A DNA stretch of 33,417 nt from Bacillota bacterium (GCA_003343995.1 QAKE01000038.1:1-33417), one strand, 5' to 3'. Counted from the first letter of the stretch, positions 16,283 through 23,854 are shown. Translations and numbers: made by a program. The notes: a model not told the origin generated them from the letters alone.

Positions 16283-16542
16283 AGTCTTTTACGTCCTTTC
16301 GCCGTTCTCTTGCGCCTTGTCAATAGGCTTTCGCGACATAAAGATTTATTTCACGTTCCTATTGACAAAGCGAATTTTCCGCCGTCCTTTCGCCTTGCCG
16401 AAGCAACTCAAAAGGATAAACCTTTTAAGTTGCCTTTCGTCAATTCGATTGTACAACGGAAAACCGTTCACTGCTTTTGTGGGTATCGTGGCTTTTGTTT
16501 TGCCTTGCTATCTAAAAGGATAGACCTTGCGGGGGGGGCGTT
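16283..16542. repeat. Repeat-rich region between Rep and the sigma-like gene, candidate origin
   Basis: No gene seen. It holds an 11-bp inverted repeat TTGTCAATAGG (16317-16327) / CCTATTGACAA (16358-16368) with a 30-base gap; a hairpin GCAACTCAAAAGG / CCTTTTAAGTTGC (16403-16433, one mismatch); a small hairpin AACGG/CCGTT (16455-16468); and a run of eight G (16531-16538). Such hairpins beside a rolling-circle Rep gene are what a double-strand origin looks like, but no nick site was identified. Confidence 0.4.
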
Positions 16543-17373
16543 CTAATTTGAAAGTGCACTTTCAAAAATAACGGCTTTTTTACGGGCGCGGCGTTCACGT
16601 GCTTTTTGCGCCCAATATGCGCGAGTTTCGGCAGATAGTTTATATGTGCGTTCGGTTTTCGGGTCATACGGTGTTTTACCCTTGTATTTGTCTACGTTGA
16701 TACCCAAAGCGGAAAGACGGGAAAGAATTTCCGCAGAATGAGAACGCAAGCGCTTTCGGACTAAATCGGAATTGCCCGCAACTGTCTTGTAACCCAACTT
16801 TTCGGCAATAACGCTATTTGTGTACCCGTCCGCGAATAAGTCAAAATATTCACGTTGACGGGGCGTAAGGAAATCCGAAACAAGCGTTTTTAATTTGTCC
16901 GTATAATCCGTTGTATCGAGCATATCGGGCGCGGGTATAGTTTCGGCAAGGGTGCGGGCGTTGTCTTCGTCCTGATGTCGGTTATCGCCCACCCCGAAAG
17001 GCTTATCCAATGAAAAAGTATCAACGGAATACGTTTCCAAATCGCAAAGCAATTTTGCATTGTTTTTCGAACAATACAGCAAACCGCCGTAAGGTGCATA
17101 GATAAAGGAAGAATACACAAACCCCGAAAGGCTTTTGCCGTTTATAACGGGACGCCCGTTACTTTGCTTGAAATATGCTAAATCAACGAATAACCCTTGT
17201 ATCATATCTTCCGCTAACCCGTTACAACGCGGGTGATTTCTTGCGTAAGTGTATGCCATTTTGCGGATACGTTCCAAATTGTCCATATAAAAGGCATTGC
17301 GTGCGGTTATATCGCCGTTTTTAATTGCTTGCGCTTGCTCGTCTGTTATCTTCCAACCATTCCAATTTGTCAT
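16543..17373 (-). CDS. Sigma-70-like DNA-binding protein of the element
   Basis: 276 residues. Residues about 20-70 resemble a sigma region 2 helix bundle (ERIRKMAYTYARNHPRCNGL followed by AEDMIQGLFVDLAYF). Residues about 168-212 hold a region 4 / LuxR-like helix-turn-helix (LTPRQREYFDLFADGYTNS, then VIAEKLGYKT). The C-terminus is basic (WAQKARERRARKK). This layout is that of the sigma-like regulators found beside Rep and recombinase genes in Firmicute elements. It may direct element promoters; the function is inferred. Its start overlaps nothing but follows the small acidic gene by 15 bases, so they share the repressed promoter at 17692-17720. Confidence 0.7.
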   Translation of the reverse strand: MTNWNGWKITDEQAQAIKNGDITARNAFYMDNLERIRKMAYTYARNHPRCNGLAEDMIQGLFVDLAYFKQSNGRPVINGKSLSGFVYSSFIYAPYGGLLYCSKNNAKLLCDLETYSVDTFSLDKPFGVGDNRHQDEDNARTLAETIPAPDMLDTTDYTDKLKTLVSDFLTPRQREYFDLFADGYTNSVIAEKLGYKTVAGNSDLVRKRLRSHSAEILSRLSALGINVDKYKGKTPYDPKTERTYKLSAETRAYWAQKARERRARKKAVIFESALSN

Positions 17374-17388
17374 TATCTTGCCCCCGCG

Positions 17389-17613
17389 TTATTCTTCGTC
17401 TTCGCTGTCGTCTTCGTCGTAATCGTCCGCGCCGTCAATGTCTGCCCCGAAACCGATTGCAAACGTCTTTTCGTCCCGTCTGCCACGCGTTGCCATTACG
17501 CTGCAATGCTTATTTTCAAACGTAATCGTTTCAATGCTTTTATCGCTCAATATGTCCCGTATCAATGCGAATATGCCTTCCGTTTGCCGTCTTTCTCTTT
17601 CTGCTCTTGTCAT
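17389..17613 (-). CDS. Small acidic-tailed protein of the element, unknown
   Basis: 74 residues, first gene of the leftward operon. The N-terminus is basic and helical (MTRAERERRQTEGIFALIRD), the middle is beta-like (IETITFENKHCSVMATRG), and the last 17 residues are nearly all Asp and Glu (ADDYDEDDSEDEE). An acidic tail of this kind can mimic DNA or bind a basic partner. I do not recognise a family. AAGGA directly abuts the ATG, so the ribosome site is poor. Position right behind the operator-controlled promoter suggests it is the first product made on derepression. Confidence 0.6.
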   Translation of the reverse strand: MTRAERERRQTEGIFALIRDILSDKSIETITFENKHCSVMATRGRRDEKTFAIGFGADIDGADDYDEDDSEDEE

Positions 17614-17631
17614 TCCTTCTACCGTCCTTTT

Positions 17632-17734
17632 GTAGTCATTACGACTATTCGAAATTTAAAAAATTATGTAGCCGTTCTGACTACATTTAATATTATAGTG
17701 GTCATATTGACTACTGTCAAGTCATTTTGACTAT
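17632..17734. promoter_or_regulatory. Array of four 17-bp operators for the XRE repressor
   Basis: Four palindromes fit the consensus GTAGTCANNNTGACTAC: 17632-17648 (GTAGTCATTACGACTAT), 17668-17684 (GTAGCCGTTCTGACTAC), 17698-17714 (GTGGTCATATTGACTAC) and 17718-17734 (CAAGTCATTTTGACTAT). The third exactly fills the spacer of the leftward promoter; the second covers its start region and the fourth its -35 box. The array lies between two divergent genes, one encoding an XRE protein, which is the obvious binder. Confidence 0.8.
17692..17720 (-). promoter_or_regulatory. Consensus sigma-A promoter of the element operon
   Basis: On the minus strand TTGACA (17720-17715), a 17-base spacer and TATAAT (17697-17692): both boxes match consensus perfectly. 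The spacer is itself one of the four palindromic operators. It drives 17613 leftwards (acidic protein, sigma-like protein, Rep). Confidence 0.85.
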
Positions 17735-17766
17735 ATTTTGATAGAATATTTTTACGAGGTGATTTT

Positions 17767-18033
17767 ATGAAAACTTTATCGCAACTAATGGCAGAAGAAT
17801 ACCAAAACAGAACCGAACTTTTCAAAGATATATTTAGCGAAAAATTACGGAATATAAGAGCGGAAAAAAACTATTCCCAAAAAACAGTTGCTAAAAAATT
17901 AGGCGTTCCTGTTAGCACATATGCAAATTGGGAACAAGGACGCAGAGAACCGAGCATATACGATATTTTCAATTTAATGTGGGTATATGAAATTGATGCA
18001 AACGAACTTTTTAACATTGACGATATTTTTTAA
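17767..18033 (+). CDS. XRE-family repressor
   Basis: 88 residues with a Cro/C1-type helix-turn-helix at about 37-71: YSQKTVAKKLGVPVSTYANW followed by EQGRREPSIYDIFNL. A short N-terminal helix precedes it. Small size and position opposite an operator array mark it as the element's maintenance repressor. Start ATG 17767 with GAGGTG upstream. Two of the operators lie close to its own start, so it probably controls itself as well. A hairpin terminator follows. Confidence 0.9.
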   Translation: MKTLSQLMAEEYQNRTELFKDIFSEKLRNIRAEKNYSQKTVAKKLGVPVSTYANWEQGRREPSIYDIFNLMWVYEIDANELFNIDDIF

Positions 18034-18038
18034 CGAAA

Positions 18039-18067
18039 AAGGGCGGTAGCGTTTTGCTATCGTCCTT
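18039..18067 (+). terminator. Hairpin after the XRE gene
   Basis: AAGGGCGGTAGC and GCTATCGTCCTT pair over 12 bases (three G-U pairs) around GTTTT, followed by a weak TATATTT tail. It begins just after the repressor stop. Confidence 0.6.
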
Positions 18068-18145
18068 ATATTTACTCATTCGCTTTGTGCCTTGCGCCAA
18101 GGCGTTCACTACGTTCCGCATCGGCGCGGTGGCAGTCGCTACCGT

Positions 18146-19096
18146 CTATATTTTTGGATTAAACTTTGCAATTTCCGTCCGTTCAAATTCGGTCAGTAAA
18201 TGGCTGTAAATCTCGTCCGTTGTGCTTGTGTGTTTATGTCCTAACCACTTTGAAACCGTTTTTGTTGTTATCCCGCTTTCTAAACACCTTGTAGCGAACG
18301 TGTGCCGTAAATCGTGTATGCGGAATTGTAACCCGCTTTTCTTCCGTATGCGGTAAAACGCACATTGTACCGCCCTATATGTGTACGGAAATACTTTTGC
18401 ACCCGTTCGGGGTATCTCTTGTAATATTTCGGATATTTGCGGGAATAGCGGGATATATCTTTCGCTTGTTTCCGTTTTCGTTCCACGTATAAATATGCGG
18501 TTGTGTTCGCTGTCTATATCTTCCCATAATATCGTTAACGCTTCTTGACACCGAACACCGCTTAACAGATAAAACAGCCACAGCGGGCGCGTTGGCTCGT
18601 CTTGTATTGCTTGCAGAAATGCGGTTTGTTCGTCACGGGTTAGGGCGTGCCCTTTTTTGCGCTTGTGATATACGAAATCTAATTTTTCGGCGGGGTTTTC
18701 TTCGATAAGGTCATATTGATATGCCCGCTTAAAAACCGCCCGCAATACGTTATATACTACTTGGCGCATATAACTATACGGGCAATTTTCAATCGCTTTC
18801 AGCATTTCGGGCGTGCGGACTTTGTTTAACGGCTTATCTTTGATAACGGGTTTAATGTACAGCGTAAATGCACTTTTCAATACGTTCAAACTTTTTCGCT
18901 TAATTTTCGGTGCTTTTACTGTGTTTAACCAAGTTTCAACGTATTCGTATAACAGCGGGCAACCGGTGATGAACAAGGAATAATTATAAAGTCTTAATGT
19001 TTTACAAGCGTCTTGCCACCCGTCAAGCGTTTGAATTTCATCAAAAAACAAATAGCATTTTCCGTCTTTTTTATTTTCTTCAACATAGGAAATCAA
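18146..19096 (-). CDS. Tyrosine recombinase (integrase), N-terminus replaced by a piece of an ATPase gene
   Basis: From about 18961 leftwards (271 codons) this is a phage-type integrase: a core-binding helical domain (YEYVETWLNTVKAPKIKRKS) and a catalytic domain with Arg in LLSGVRCQEA, Lys in IRGTKTETSE, HDLRHTFATR, WLGHKHTSTT and the nucleophile Tyr in DEIYSHLL. All six catalytic positions are present. The front is odd: the 46 residues from TTG 19096 are not integrase but a Walker-B segment of an AAA ATPase (KCYLFFDEIQTLDGWQDA). The usual arm-binding domain is missing. There is no ATG and no good ribosome site, so activity is doubtful. It faces away from the tRNA-Arg, as many tRNA-targeting integrases do. 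Confidence 0.75.
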   Translation of the reverse strand: MISYVEENKKDGKCYLFFDEIQTLDGWQDACKTLRLYNYSLFITGCPLLYEYVETWLNTVKAPKIKRKSLNVLKSAFTLYIKPVIKDKPLNKVRTPEMLKAIENCPYSYMRQVVYNVLRAVFKRAYQYDLIEENPAEKLDFVYHKRKKGHALTRDEQTAFLQAIQDEPTRPLWLFYLLSGVRCQEALTILWEDIDSEHNRIFIRGTKTETSERYIPLFPQISEILQEIPRTGAKVFPYTYRAVQCAFYRIRKKSGLQFRIHDLRHTFATRCLESGITTKTVSKWLGHKHTSTTDEIYSHLLTEFERTEIAKFNPKI

Positions 19097-19160
19097 TTTG
19101 TCGGCGTTTGTTATATTGGCGGATACCTTTTTATCCTCAAAGTTAAGATAAATAACCGCA
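18962..19160 (-). pseudogene. Internal fragment of an AAA_14/DUF4143-type ATPase gene
   Basis: Reads, with one frameshift in the T-run near 19139-19142, as VIYLNF then EDKKVSANITNADKLISY and VEENKKDGKCYLFFDEIQ, ending FITG. This is the stretch around Walker B (YLFFDEIQ) of AAA_14 ATPases, which usually continues FITGSNS. The P-loop end and the DUF4143 end are both missing. It is broken on both sides: at 18962 it enters the integrase and at about 19160 it meets an opposite-strand gene fragment. Confidence 0.6.
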
Positions 19161-19253
19161 CTGGAAGAAAGGCTGAAAGAATACGGCTACAACTCCGTAG
19201 ATGAACTTTTATCTTATCTATCTCAAAACCAAGGTATAATGAAAACCCGCTAG
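19153..19253 (+). pseudogene. C-terminal gene fragment, unknown
   Basis: An open frame with no start reads ITALEERLKEYGYNSVDELL and ends SYLSQNQGIMKTR before TAG at 19251. It starts exactly where the AAA fragment ends, and a terminator hairpin follows at 19281-19310, as after a real gene. It looks like the last 30 codons of a lost gene; I do not recognise the family. Confidence 0.4.
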
Positions 19254-19280
19254 CCGTTTATCATTATCGTCAGACCTTAA

Positions 19281-19310
19281 AAAGACTCGGCAGTTTTTGT
19301 CCGAGTCTTT
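19281..19310 (+). terminator. Intrinsic terminator
   Basis: AAAGACTCGG and CCGAGTCTTT pair around a 10-base loop, followed by TGTCTTG. It lies 27 bases after the stop of the C-terminal fragment. Confidence 0.7.
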
Positions 19311-19558
19311 TGTCTTGTTCCTTAAAAATATTGATTGAATTTTATCGATACTTACACTTCGATTTTGCACAAATCGGTACAAAAATTTGGCATTATTTTA
19401 AATTCACGATATTTTGCTGAATAAATAAACTTTTAATCGTCTTGACCTTTGGGTTCTTAATCGTTACAATCGCTTTTCTTTTATCACATCTTCCATACTC
19501 CGCTAAAACAAAAATTCGTTACATAAAACGCAATTTATCGTTACAGCTTTTTAAAATT
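19311..19558. other. AT-rich stretch without a gene
   Basis: No gene or RNA seen. It contains GACCTTTGGGTTCTTAATCG (19444-19463), a decayed match to GACCTTCGGTTCTTAATG (19710-19727) that lies between the two tRNA-Arg copies, suggesting repeated sequence left by recombination. Confidence 0.4.
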
Positions 19559-19597
19559 GAAAAAGCCCGAAATCGTTAATGATTTACAGGCTTTTTC
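19559..19597 (-). terminator. Terminator of tRNA-Arg
   Basis: GAAAAAGCC and GGCTTTTTC form the base of a hairpin with an inner GTAAATC/GATTT stem. It starts at the base next to the tRNA CCA end and has its T-run on the minus strand. Confidence 0.75.
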
Positions 19598-19674
<77 letters not shown>

Positions 19675-19742
19675 AGATGAAAATATTCAGTTAAAAGTGC
19701 AAAGGTCGATGACCTTCGGTTCTTAATGTGCAACGCTCCGTA

Positions 19743-19790
<48 letters not shown>

Positions 19791-19844
19791 AGATCGCGCC
19801 GCGCAAACGCAAAATAAAAAACGCGCTTTTTCGATAGCTTTATT

Positions 19845-19873
19845 ATTTTACTATGATTATCGGCGTTTGTCAA
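19845..19873 (-). promoter_or_regulatory. Promoter upstream of tRNA-Arg
   Basis: On the minus strand TTGACA (19873-19868), 17-base spacer, TAAAAT (19850-19845). It would transcribe the broken tRNA half first and then the intact tRNA-Arg about 170 bases downstream. Confidence 0.75.
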
Positions 19874-19897
19874 ATGCTTTTCGGCATTTTTAAATTT

Positions 19898-19937
19898 TTT
19901 CCGCGGCAAAAAGGCAAAAACCTTTCCGCCGCGGAAA
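19898..19937 (-). terminator. Terminator after the UroD-family gene
   Basis: TTTCCGCGGC and GCCGCGGAAA pair over 10 bases, with a further AAAGG/CCTTT inside. On the minus strand it is followed by a T-rich tail. It lies just after the UroD stop at 19959. Confidence 0.75.
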
Positions 19938-19958
19938 TCCGTTTTTCAAAAAACACTA

Positions 19959-21071
19959 TTAAACGCGCAGTTTTTTAATCTCGTCGATATAATACTGCAC
20001 GAGCTCCCACTTCGTCCCCGGCATCAGGCGGTGGTCAGGACAGGGGATAAACCCGCCCATTTCCGCCATGCGCTTCATGCGTTCGATTTCCGCGTCCACC
20101 GCCGCCTTATCCTTGCGCAGCGCCGTTTTATCCATGCCGCCCACGCCCAGCAGTCCTTTGCCGTATTTTTCGCGTGCGGGCACGAACTGATCGCCCCACG
20201 TACCCACTTCGATGGGGAACATGGTGTTCACGCCGTTTTCAAACCAAATGGGCAATAATTTTTCGGTAACGCCGTCGCAATCGAGCGATATAATGTCGAT
20301 GCCGTATTTTTTGCAAAGATCGTTGCGCTTTTTATAATGCTTGGCGCAAAGCTCTTCAAAAATCGCGGGGGAAATCAGCGGTCCGTTCTTAAAACAGATG
20401 TCCTCCCAATAATGCGCAAAGTCGAACTGCACGCCGGTTTTCAGCATGCCCTCCGCGCATTTGTACTGCAAATCGGCGTAGGTATCGATAATTTCCGCAA
20501 ACAGCTCGTAATCGTCGCACATCATGTAGGACATGCCCACCACCGAAAGCATGTTACGGATATTGCCGAGCACGCTGCCGAGGTGCAGCGCCATGGGCAT
20601 ATCGGTATGGTCGGCGTCTGCCTTTTTCAAAAATTCGTAGGGAATTCTGTCGTCGCTGTACTGCATTTTCGGCTTGTACAACGTTTCGAACGCCTCCCTG
20701 TCCTTCAGCAGGTAGTCGTCCTCCGCGGGAATGGATTCGATCCCTTCGCGGATGCGTTCGATCAGCCCGTCGCCGTTCTGCACGCGCAAAAAACCGTCGG
20801 GCAGTTTTTCCAGCACCTTGCGTTCAAAAGGCGGATAAAGATGATTGGTCGGTCCGATGGCGCAGCAATAGTTGAAATCCCAGCCGAGAATTTTATCGAT
20901 TTCCTTATCGGCCTCGTTGCCGTCCGTCCACGCTTTGGCGAGCTCGCGGCTGATATGCCCCTGCTCCGCCCATTCTTCCACGAGTTCGGTCCAATAGCCG
21001 AAGTGCACGGCGGGCAGTCTGTCCACGCTTTTATAATGCAGTAAATTGTAAAATCTTTCTCTGTTGGTCAT
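19959..21071 (-). CDS. Uroporphyrinogen decarboxylase-family protein (UroD/MtaA type)
   Basis: 370 residues, cytoplasmic, single UroD-like TIM barrel. It starts MTNRERFYNLLHYKSVDRLP, the usual opening of the clostridial UroD-family branch, and ends with GGFIPCPDHRLMPGTKW followed by YYIDEIKKL, also typical of it. This branch lies closer to cobamide-dependent methyltransferases (MtaA/CmuA type) than to haem-pathway HemE, and no haem genes are near, so a HemE role is unlikely. The methyl donor or substrate is unknown. It precedes no cobalamin-binding protein here. Start ATG 21071 with GGAGG upstream; own promoter and terminator, so it is a single-gene unit. Confidence 0.85.
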   Translation of the reverse strand: MTNRERFYNLLHYKSVDRLPAVHFGYWTELVEEWAEQGHISRELAKAWTDGNEADKEIDKILGWDFNYCCAIGPTNHLYPPFERKVLEKLPDGFLRVQNGDGLIERIREGIESIPAEDDYLLKDREAFETLYKPKMQYSDDRIPYEFLKKADADHTDMPMALHLGSVLGNIRNMLSVVGMSYMMCDDYELFAEIIDTYADLQYKCAEGMLKTGVQFDFAHYWEDICFKNGPLISPAIFEELCAKHYKKRNDLCKKYGIDIISLDCDGVTEKLLPIWFENGVNTMFPIEVGTWGDQFVPAREKYGKGLLGVGGMDKTALRKDKAAVDAEIERMKRMAEMGGFIPCPDHRLMPGTKWELVQYYIDEIKKLRV

Positions 21072-21094
21072 GATAACCTCCGTTTAGTATTATA

Positions 21095-21122
21095 AGTATA
21101 TCACATAACAAAATTCTTGCAA
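21095..21122 (-). promoter_or_regulatory. Promoter of the UroD-family gene
   Basis: On the minus strand TTGCAA (21122-21117), 16-base spacer ending TGTGA, TATACT (21100-21095). A second -10-like TATAAT follows at 21094-21089. Confidence 0.6.
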
Positions 21123-21159
21123 CGGGCTTGTTTGCGCAAAAATAGCATTATTTTGCCAA

Positions 21160-23187
21160 TCAGCTTTCTATCTCGATTTCAAGCACGGCGGCGTGCACCT
21201 TATCGAAGCGCACCGTAAGTTCGCCGTCGGAAAGTTTGCACGCGGGGGCATAGCTTTGCGGATAGCCCGTTTTGACGGATTTTGCATTGAGCCCCGCGAG
21301 GGGAATTTTCACGCTGCCCGCGGCGGCGGTATCCCATACCGCCAGAACGAGCCTGCCTTCCCCCTTCAGCCCCGCCGCGACGAGGGGCGCGCCGAAACGG
21401 GTGAACCCCAACGGCAGATAGGGCACGGCGGTCTTTTTGAAGGGCGCAAGGCTCTTTCCGTACGCCACCCCCTCGCGCACCAGCCCGAAAAGCTCGTCGT
21501 CGAGTTTTTCCAGATCGGAGGCGAGATGCAGTCTGCCGAGCATGCCGTTGACCATGTTTGCGGCAACGGAATCGGCGTTTATGGCGTCCGCGCCGGCGGG
21601 GAGAAAATCGGGCACGTACGGATAGGACCACACCCCCGCCTGTTCCGGCAGAACGGCGGAAAGGATATTCGCCGCGATAAAGGGATACTTCCGATAATCG
21701 ATCTGATCGGAGGTGGACACCAGCGAGCTTTCCGAAAGGGAGCGCCAATCGAGCCTCTGTCCGCCGCTAGCGCAGTTTTCAAAGATGACGTCGGGATATT
21801 TTTCCCGCTCGCCTTTCAGCCACTCGAAAAACGCGCCGCTCGTCTGTTCCAGCCCGTCGCCCGCGGAAAGGGAATCGACTTCCGTGCCGACGCCGCTGTC
21901 CTGATTGCAGTCGATCTTGATATAATCCGCGCCGTAATCCTTCACCATGCGGCGAATCGCCGCGCTCATCGCCTCCTTGACGGCGGGGCGGCGGTAATCG
22001 AGGAAATAACGGTTGGACGCGCACACCCGTTCGCCGTTGCGGCGGATATACGCCTCCTCGGGATAATCGACGCCGCTCAGCGCGCCCGCCACCTCCGGCT
22101 CGATCCAAAGCCCCGCCTTCATGCCGCAGGAACGGATGTAATCGGTGATATGCCTTACGCCGTGCGGAAAGCGTCTTTTGCTTTCCACCCACTTACCCAC
22201 GTAGGGATAAATGCGGCAGCCGTCCTCCTCGTCGTGCCAGCCGCAGTCGATGACGTATGCGTCCGCGCCCGCTTTCTTCGCCACGGGGGCGAGCCGAAGG
22301 GTGCGTTCTTCTTCCGGAGAATCCCAAGAAAGGTGCATATACTCGTTGAACACCGCGGGCAGCGCCGCATCGGCGGGAAAGGAGCCGACGACGGCTCGGC
22401 GATAGTTCGTAACGTTGGCGAGCAGGTCGTTGAGGGAGTTCCCCAGACACACGCCCACGCGGGGAGTGCGGTAGCTTTCCCCCTTTTTCAGCTTTTTCAT
22501 CCACGCCGTGTGCTGAAAATTGCCGCCGCCGAGCGTAAGGTAGAGCGCGGCGTTTTTATCTTCGGAAAATTCCCAGTACCACGCCCCGCACGATTCGATC
22601 TGCAAGAGCGCGAAGCGGGAATTTTCCCCGTCCTCGACGATGAACTGCGGCAATTCTTCCTTGCTCGTCCAACTGCCGGCGTTTACGCCGATTACGCGGC
22701 GGTAAGTGCGGTGATTCGCCTGAAACAGCCCCAAGTCGTCGAAACTCAGCTTTCTGGGCTGACATTCCACGTGATGGCTGTTGTGAAAGCGATACAAATA
22801 GAGTTTTTCGCGCGGGCAGAGCGCGTCGATCACGGAAAAGGTGACGGCGGCGACGTTTTCCAGCAAAATTTCTCGTTCCGAAAGGTTAACGACCTCGGTA
22901 TACACGCCGACGCCCCCGCCTTTTTTCTCGAATACCGTGCAAACGCGCAGACCGCCGCCCGACTGCACGATCTCCAGCCGATCGCCGCTTCGGCGCACCT
23001 CGTCTACGGTAAGCGCCTCCCCCGCGCCCGACTGCACCTGCTTGACCACCGTCTGCTCGGAGATATTCGCCCCCGCCGTCCGCACGTCGGTTACGCCCAA
23101 CTCCGCGTCCGCCGCGCATCCGAACAGTCCGACATGCGCTTTCGCGTTTTCCACGGAAACGTTCAATCCGCAAAATTCGTAATTCAT
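21160..23187 (-). CDS. GH36 alpha-galactosidase
   Basis: 675 residues, no signal peptide, cytoplasmic. An N-terminal beta-supersandwich (to about 270) precedes the barrel. Motifs in order: VIDCGWHDE (about 312), GLWIEPEV (359-366), YIKIDCNQ with nucleophile Asp426, ENCASGGQRLD (470-480), and STSDQID with acid/base Asp494. These are the GH36/clan D catalytic blocks; KID replaces the more usual KWD at the nucleophile. It removes terminal alpha-galactose from oligosaccharides such as raffinose or galactomannan pieces, though a relative acting on another alpha-sugar cannot be excluded. Start ATG 23187 with GGGAGAAAAGAG upstream. It has its own strong promoter. Confidence 0.9.
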   Translation of the reverse strand: MNYEFCGLNVSVENAKAHVGLFGCAADAELGVTDVRTAGANISEQTVVKQVQSGAGEALTVDEVRRSGDRLEIVQSGGGLRVCTVFEKKGGGVGVYTEVVNLSEREILLENVAAVTFSVIDALCPREKLYLYRFHNSHHVECQPRKLSFDDLGLFQANHRTYRRVIGVNAGSWTSKEELPQFIVEDGENSRFALLQIESCGAWYWEFSEDKNAALYLTLGGGNFQHTAWMKKLKKGESYRTPRVGVCLGNSLNDLLANVTNYRRAVVGSFPADAALPAVFNEYMHLSWDSPEEERTLRLAPVAKKAGADAYVIDCGWHDEEDGCRIYPYVGKWVESKRRFPHGVRHITDYIRSCGMKAGLWIEPEVAGALSGVDYPEEAYIRRNGERVCASNRYFLDYRRPAVKEAMSAAIRRMVKDYGADYIKIDCNQDSGVGTEVDSLSAGDGLEQTSGAFFEWLKGEREKYPDVIFENCASGGQRLDWRSLSESSLVSTSDQIDYRKYPFIAANILSAVLPEQAGVWSYPYVPDFLPAGADAINADSVAANMVNGMLGRLHLASDLEKLDDELFGLVREGVAYGKSLAPFKKTAVPYLPLGFTRFGAPLVAAGLKGEGRLVLAVWDTAAAGSVKIPLAGLNAKSVKTGYPQSYAPACKLSDGELTVRFDKVHAAVLEIEIES

Positions 23188-23217
23188 CTCTTTTCTCCCG
23201 AAAAATTCGTTTCTTTC

Positions 23218-23246
23218 ACTATACTGTTTTTTGCAAAAAATGTCAA
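23218..23246 (-). promoter_or_regulatory. Promoter of the GH36 gene with palindromic spacer
   Basis: On the minus strand TTGACA (23246-23241), 17-base spacer, TATAGT (23223-23218). The spacer contains the perfect palindrome TTTTTTGCAAAAAA, a possible repressor site. Confidence 0.8.
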
Positions 23247-23258
23247 GAAAACAAAAAC

Positions 23259-23289
23259 GCGGGCGCGCGGCAATTTGCCGCGCGCCCGC
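23259..23289. terminator. Bidirectional terminator
   Basis: GCGGGCGCGCGGCAA and TTGCCGCGCGCCCGC pair perfectly around one central base, with T-runs on both sides (ATTTTTT right, GTTTTTG left). On the minus strand it ends the nitroreductase transcript before the GH36 promoter. Confidence 0.9.
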
Positions 23290-23295
23290 ATTTTT

Positions 23296-23832
23296 TCAAT
23301 AAAATTTTACGAATTTATCCATTTCTTTCCGTTTCTTTTCGCGCAGGACGTCGTCCTCCGCGGCATACCCCGCGGCGAGCACCAGACGCACGCGCTTTTT
23401 CTCGTCGATCCCGAGCAGCTCCTTGATGCGCTTTTCGTCGAACCAGCCGATGATGCAGGTGGAAAGTCCGCAATCGGCGGCGGCGAGCGCGATGTGCGCG
23501 CACAACAGCCCGATGTCCACCGAAGCGAAATCCTGATCCTTCAGCCGCCCGCCCGTTTTGGCGAGCAAACCGGCAAATTCCTCGTTGATCACGATGAACG
23601 CGCGCGCTTTGGAGCAATGCTTGTTCATGCCCATGCCCTGCGTGGACTTTGCGATATCCTTGACGAGGTTTTCCTCCGTGACGACGGAAACCGCGTACGG
23701 CTGAGAGTTGCACGCCGACGGCGCATAACGGGCAAGGGAGGCGATATATTCCAGCTTCTCCCGCTCCACCGCCTTCGTTTCGTCGAAATTGCGGCAGCTT
23801 TGCCGCTGTTTTACCAAAGTTTCAAATTGCAT
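23296..23832 (-). CDS. Nitroreductase-family flavoprotein
   Basis: 178 residues. The N-terminus VKQRQSCRNFDETKAVERE carries the RxSxRxF FMN-phosphate motif; YAPSACNSQPYAV is the second FMN-contact block; SVDIGLLCAHIALAAADCGL and CIIGWFDEKRIKELLGI are the conserved dimer-interface and C-terminal blocks. It is expected to be a dimer with FMN that reduces a nitro- or quinone-like compound with NAD(P)H; the substrate is unknown. It is a single-gene unit with its own promoter (23855-23883) and terminator. GGGG lies upstream of ATG 23832. Confidence 0.9.
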   Translation of the reverse strand: MQFETLVKQRQSCRNFDETKAVEREKLEYIASLARYAPSACNSQPYAVSVVTEENLVKDIAKSTQGMGMNKHCSKARAFIVINEEFAGLLAKTGGRLKDQDFASVDIGLLCAHIALAAADCGLSTCIIGWFDEKRIKELLGIDEKKRVRLVLAAGYAAEDDVLREKKRKEMDKFVKFY

Positions 23833-23854
23833 TCGATACCCCTTTTTTCTTTGT

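Larger units (their letters stand above)
14985..19597. mobile_element. Decayed integrative element next to tRNA-Arg
   Basis: The block differs in composition from its GC-rich flanks and carries element-type genes: rolling-circle Rep (truncated), sigma-like protein, XRE repressor with operators, and a tyrosine recombinase close to a tRNA 3' end. The right limit is set at the tRNA-Arg CCA end; the left limit at a matching CGCGCCA next to a leftward terminator. That match is only 7 bases, so limits are tentative. Three scars (15690-15697, about 18962, about 19160) show that the element has lost DNA and is probably no longer self-mobile. Confidence 0.6.

Noticed and set aside
17632..17734. CRISPR-like repeat array
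   Set aside because: The repeats are palindromic, imperfect and separated by unequal gaps of 3 to 19 bases; operators explain them better. No CRISPR array was seen anywhere in the window.
19690..19742. A possible third tRNA between the two tRNA-Arg copies
   Set aside because: Only a ten-base piece of the anticodon arm recurs; no cloverleaf can be drawn.
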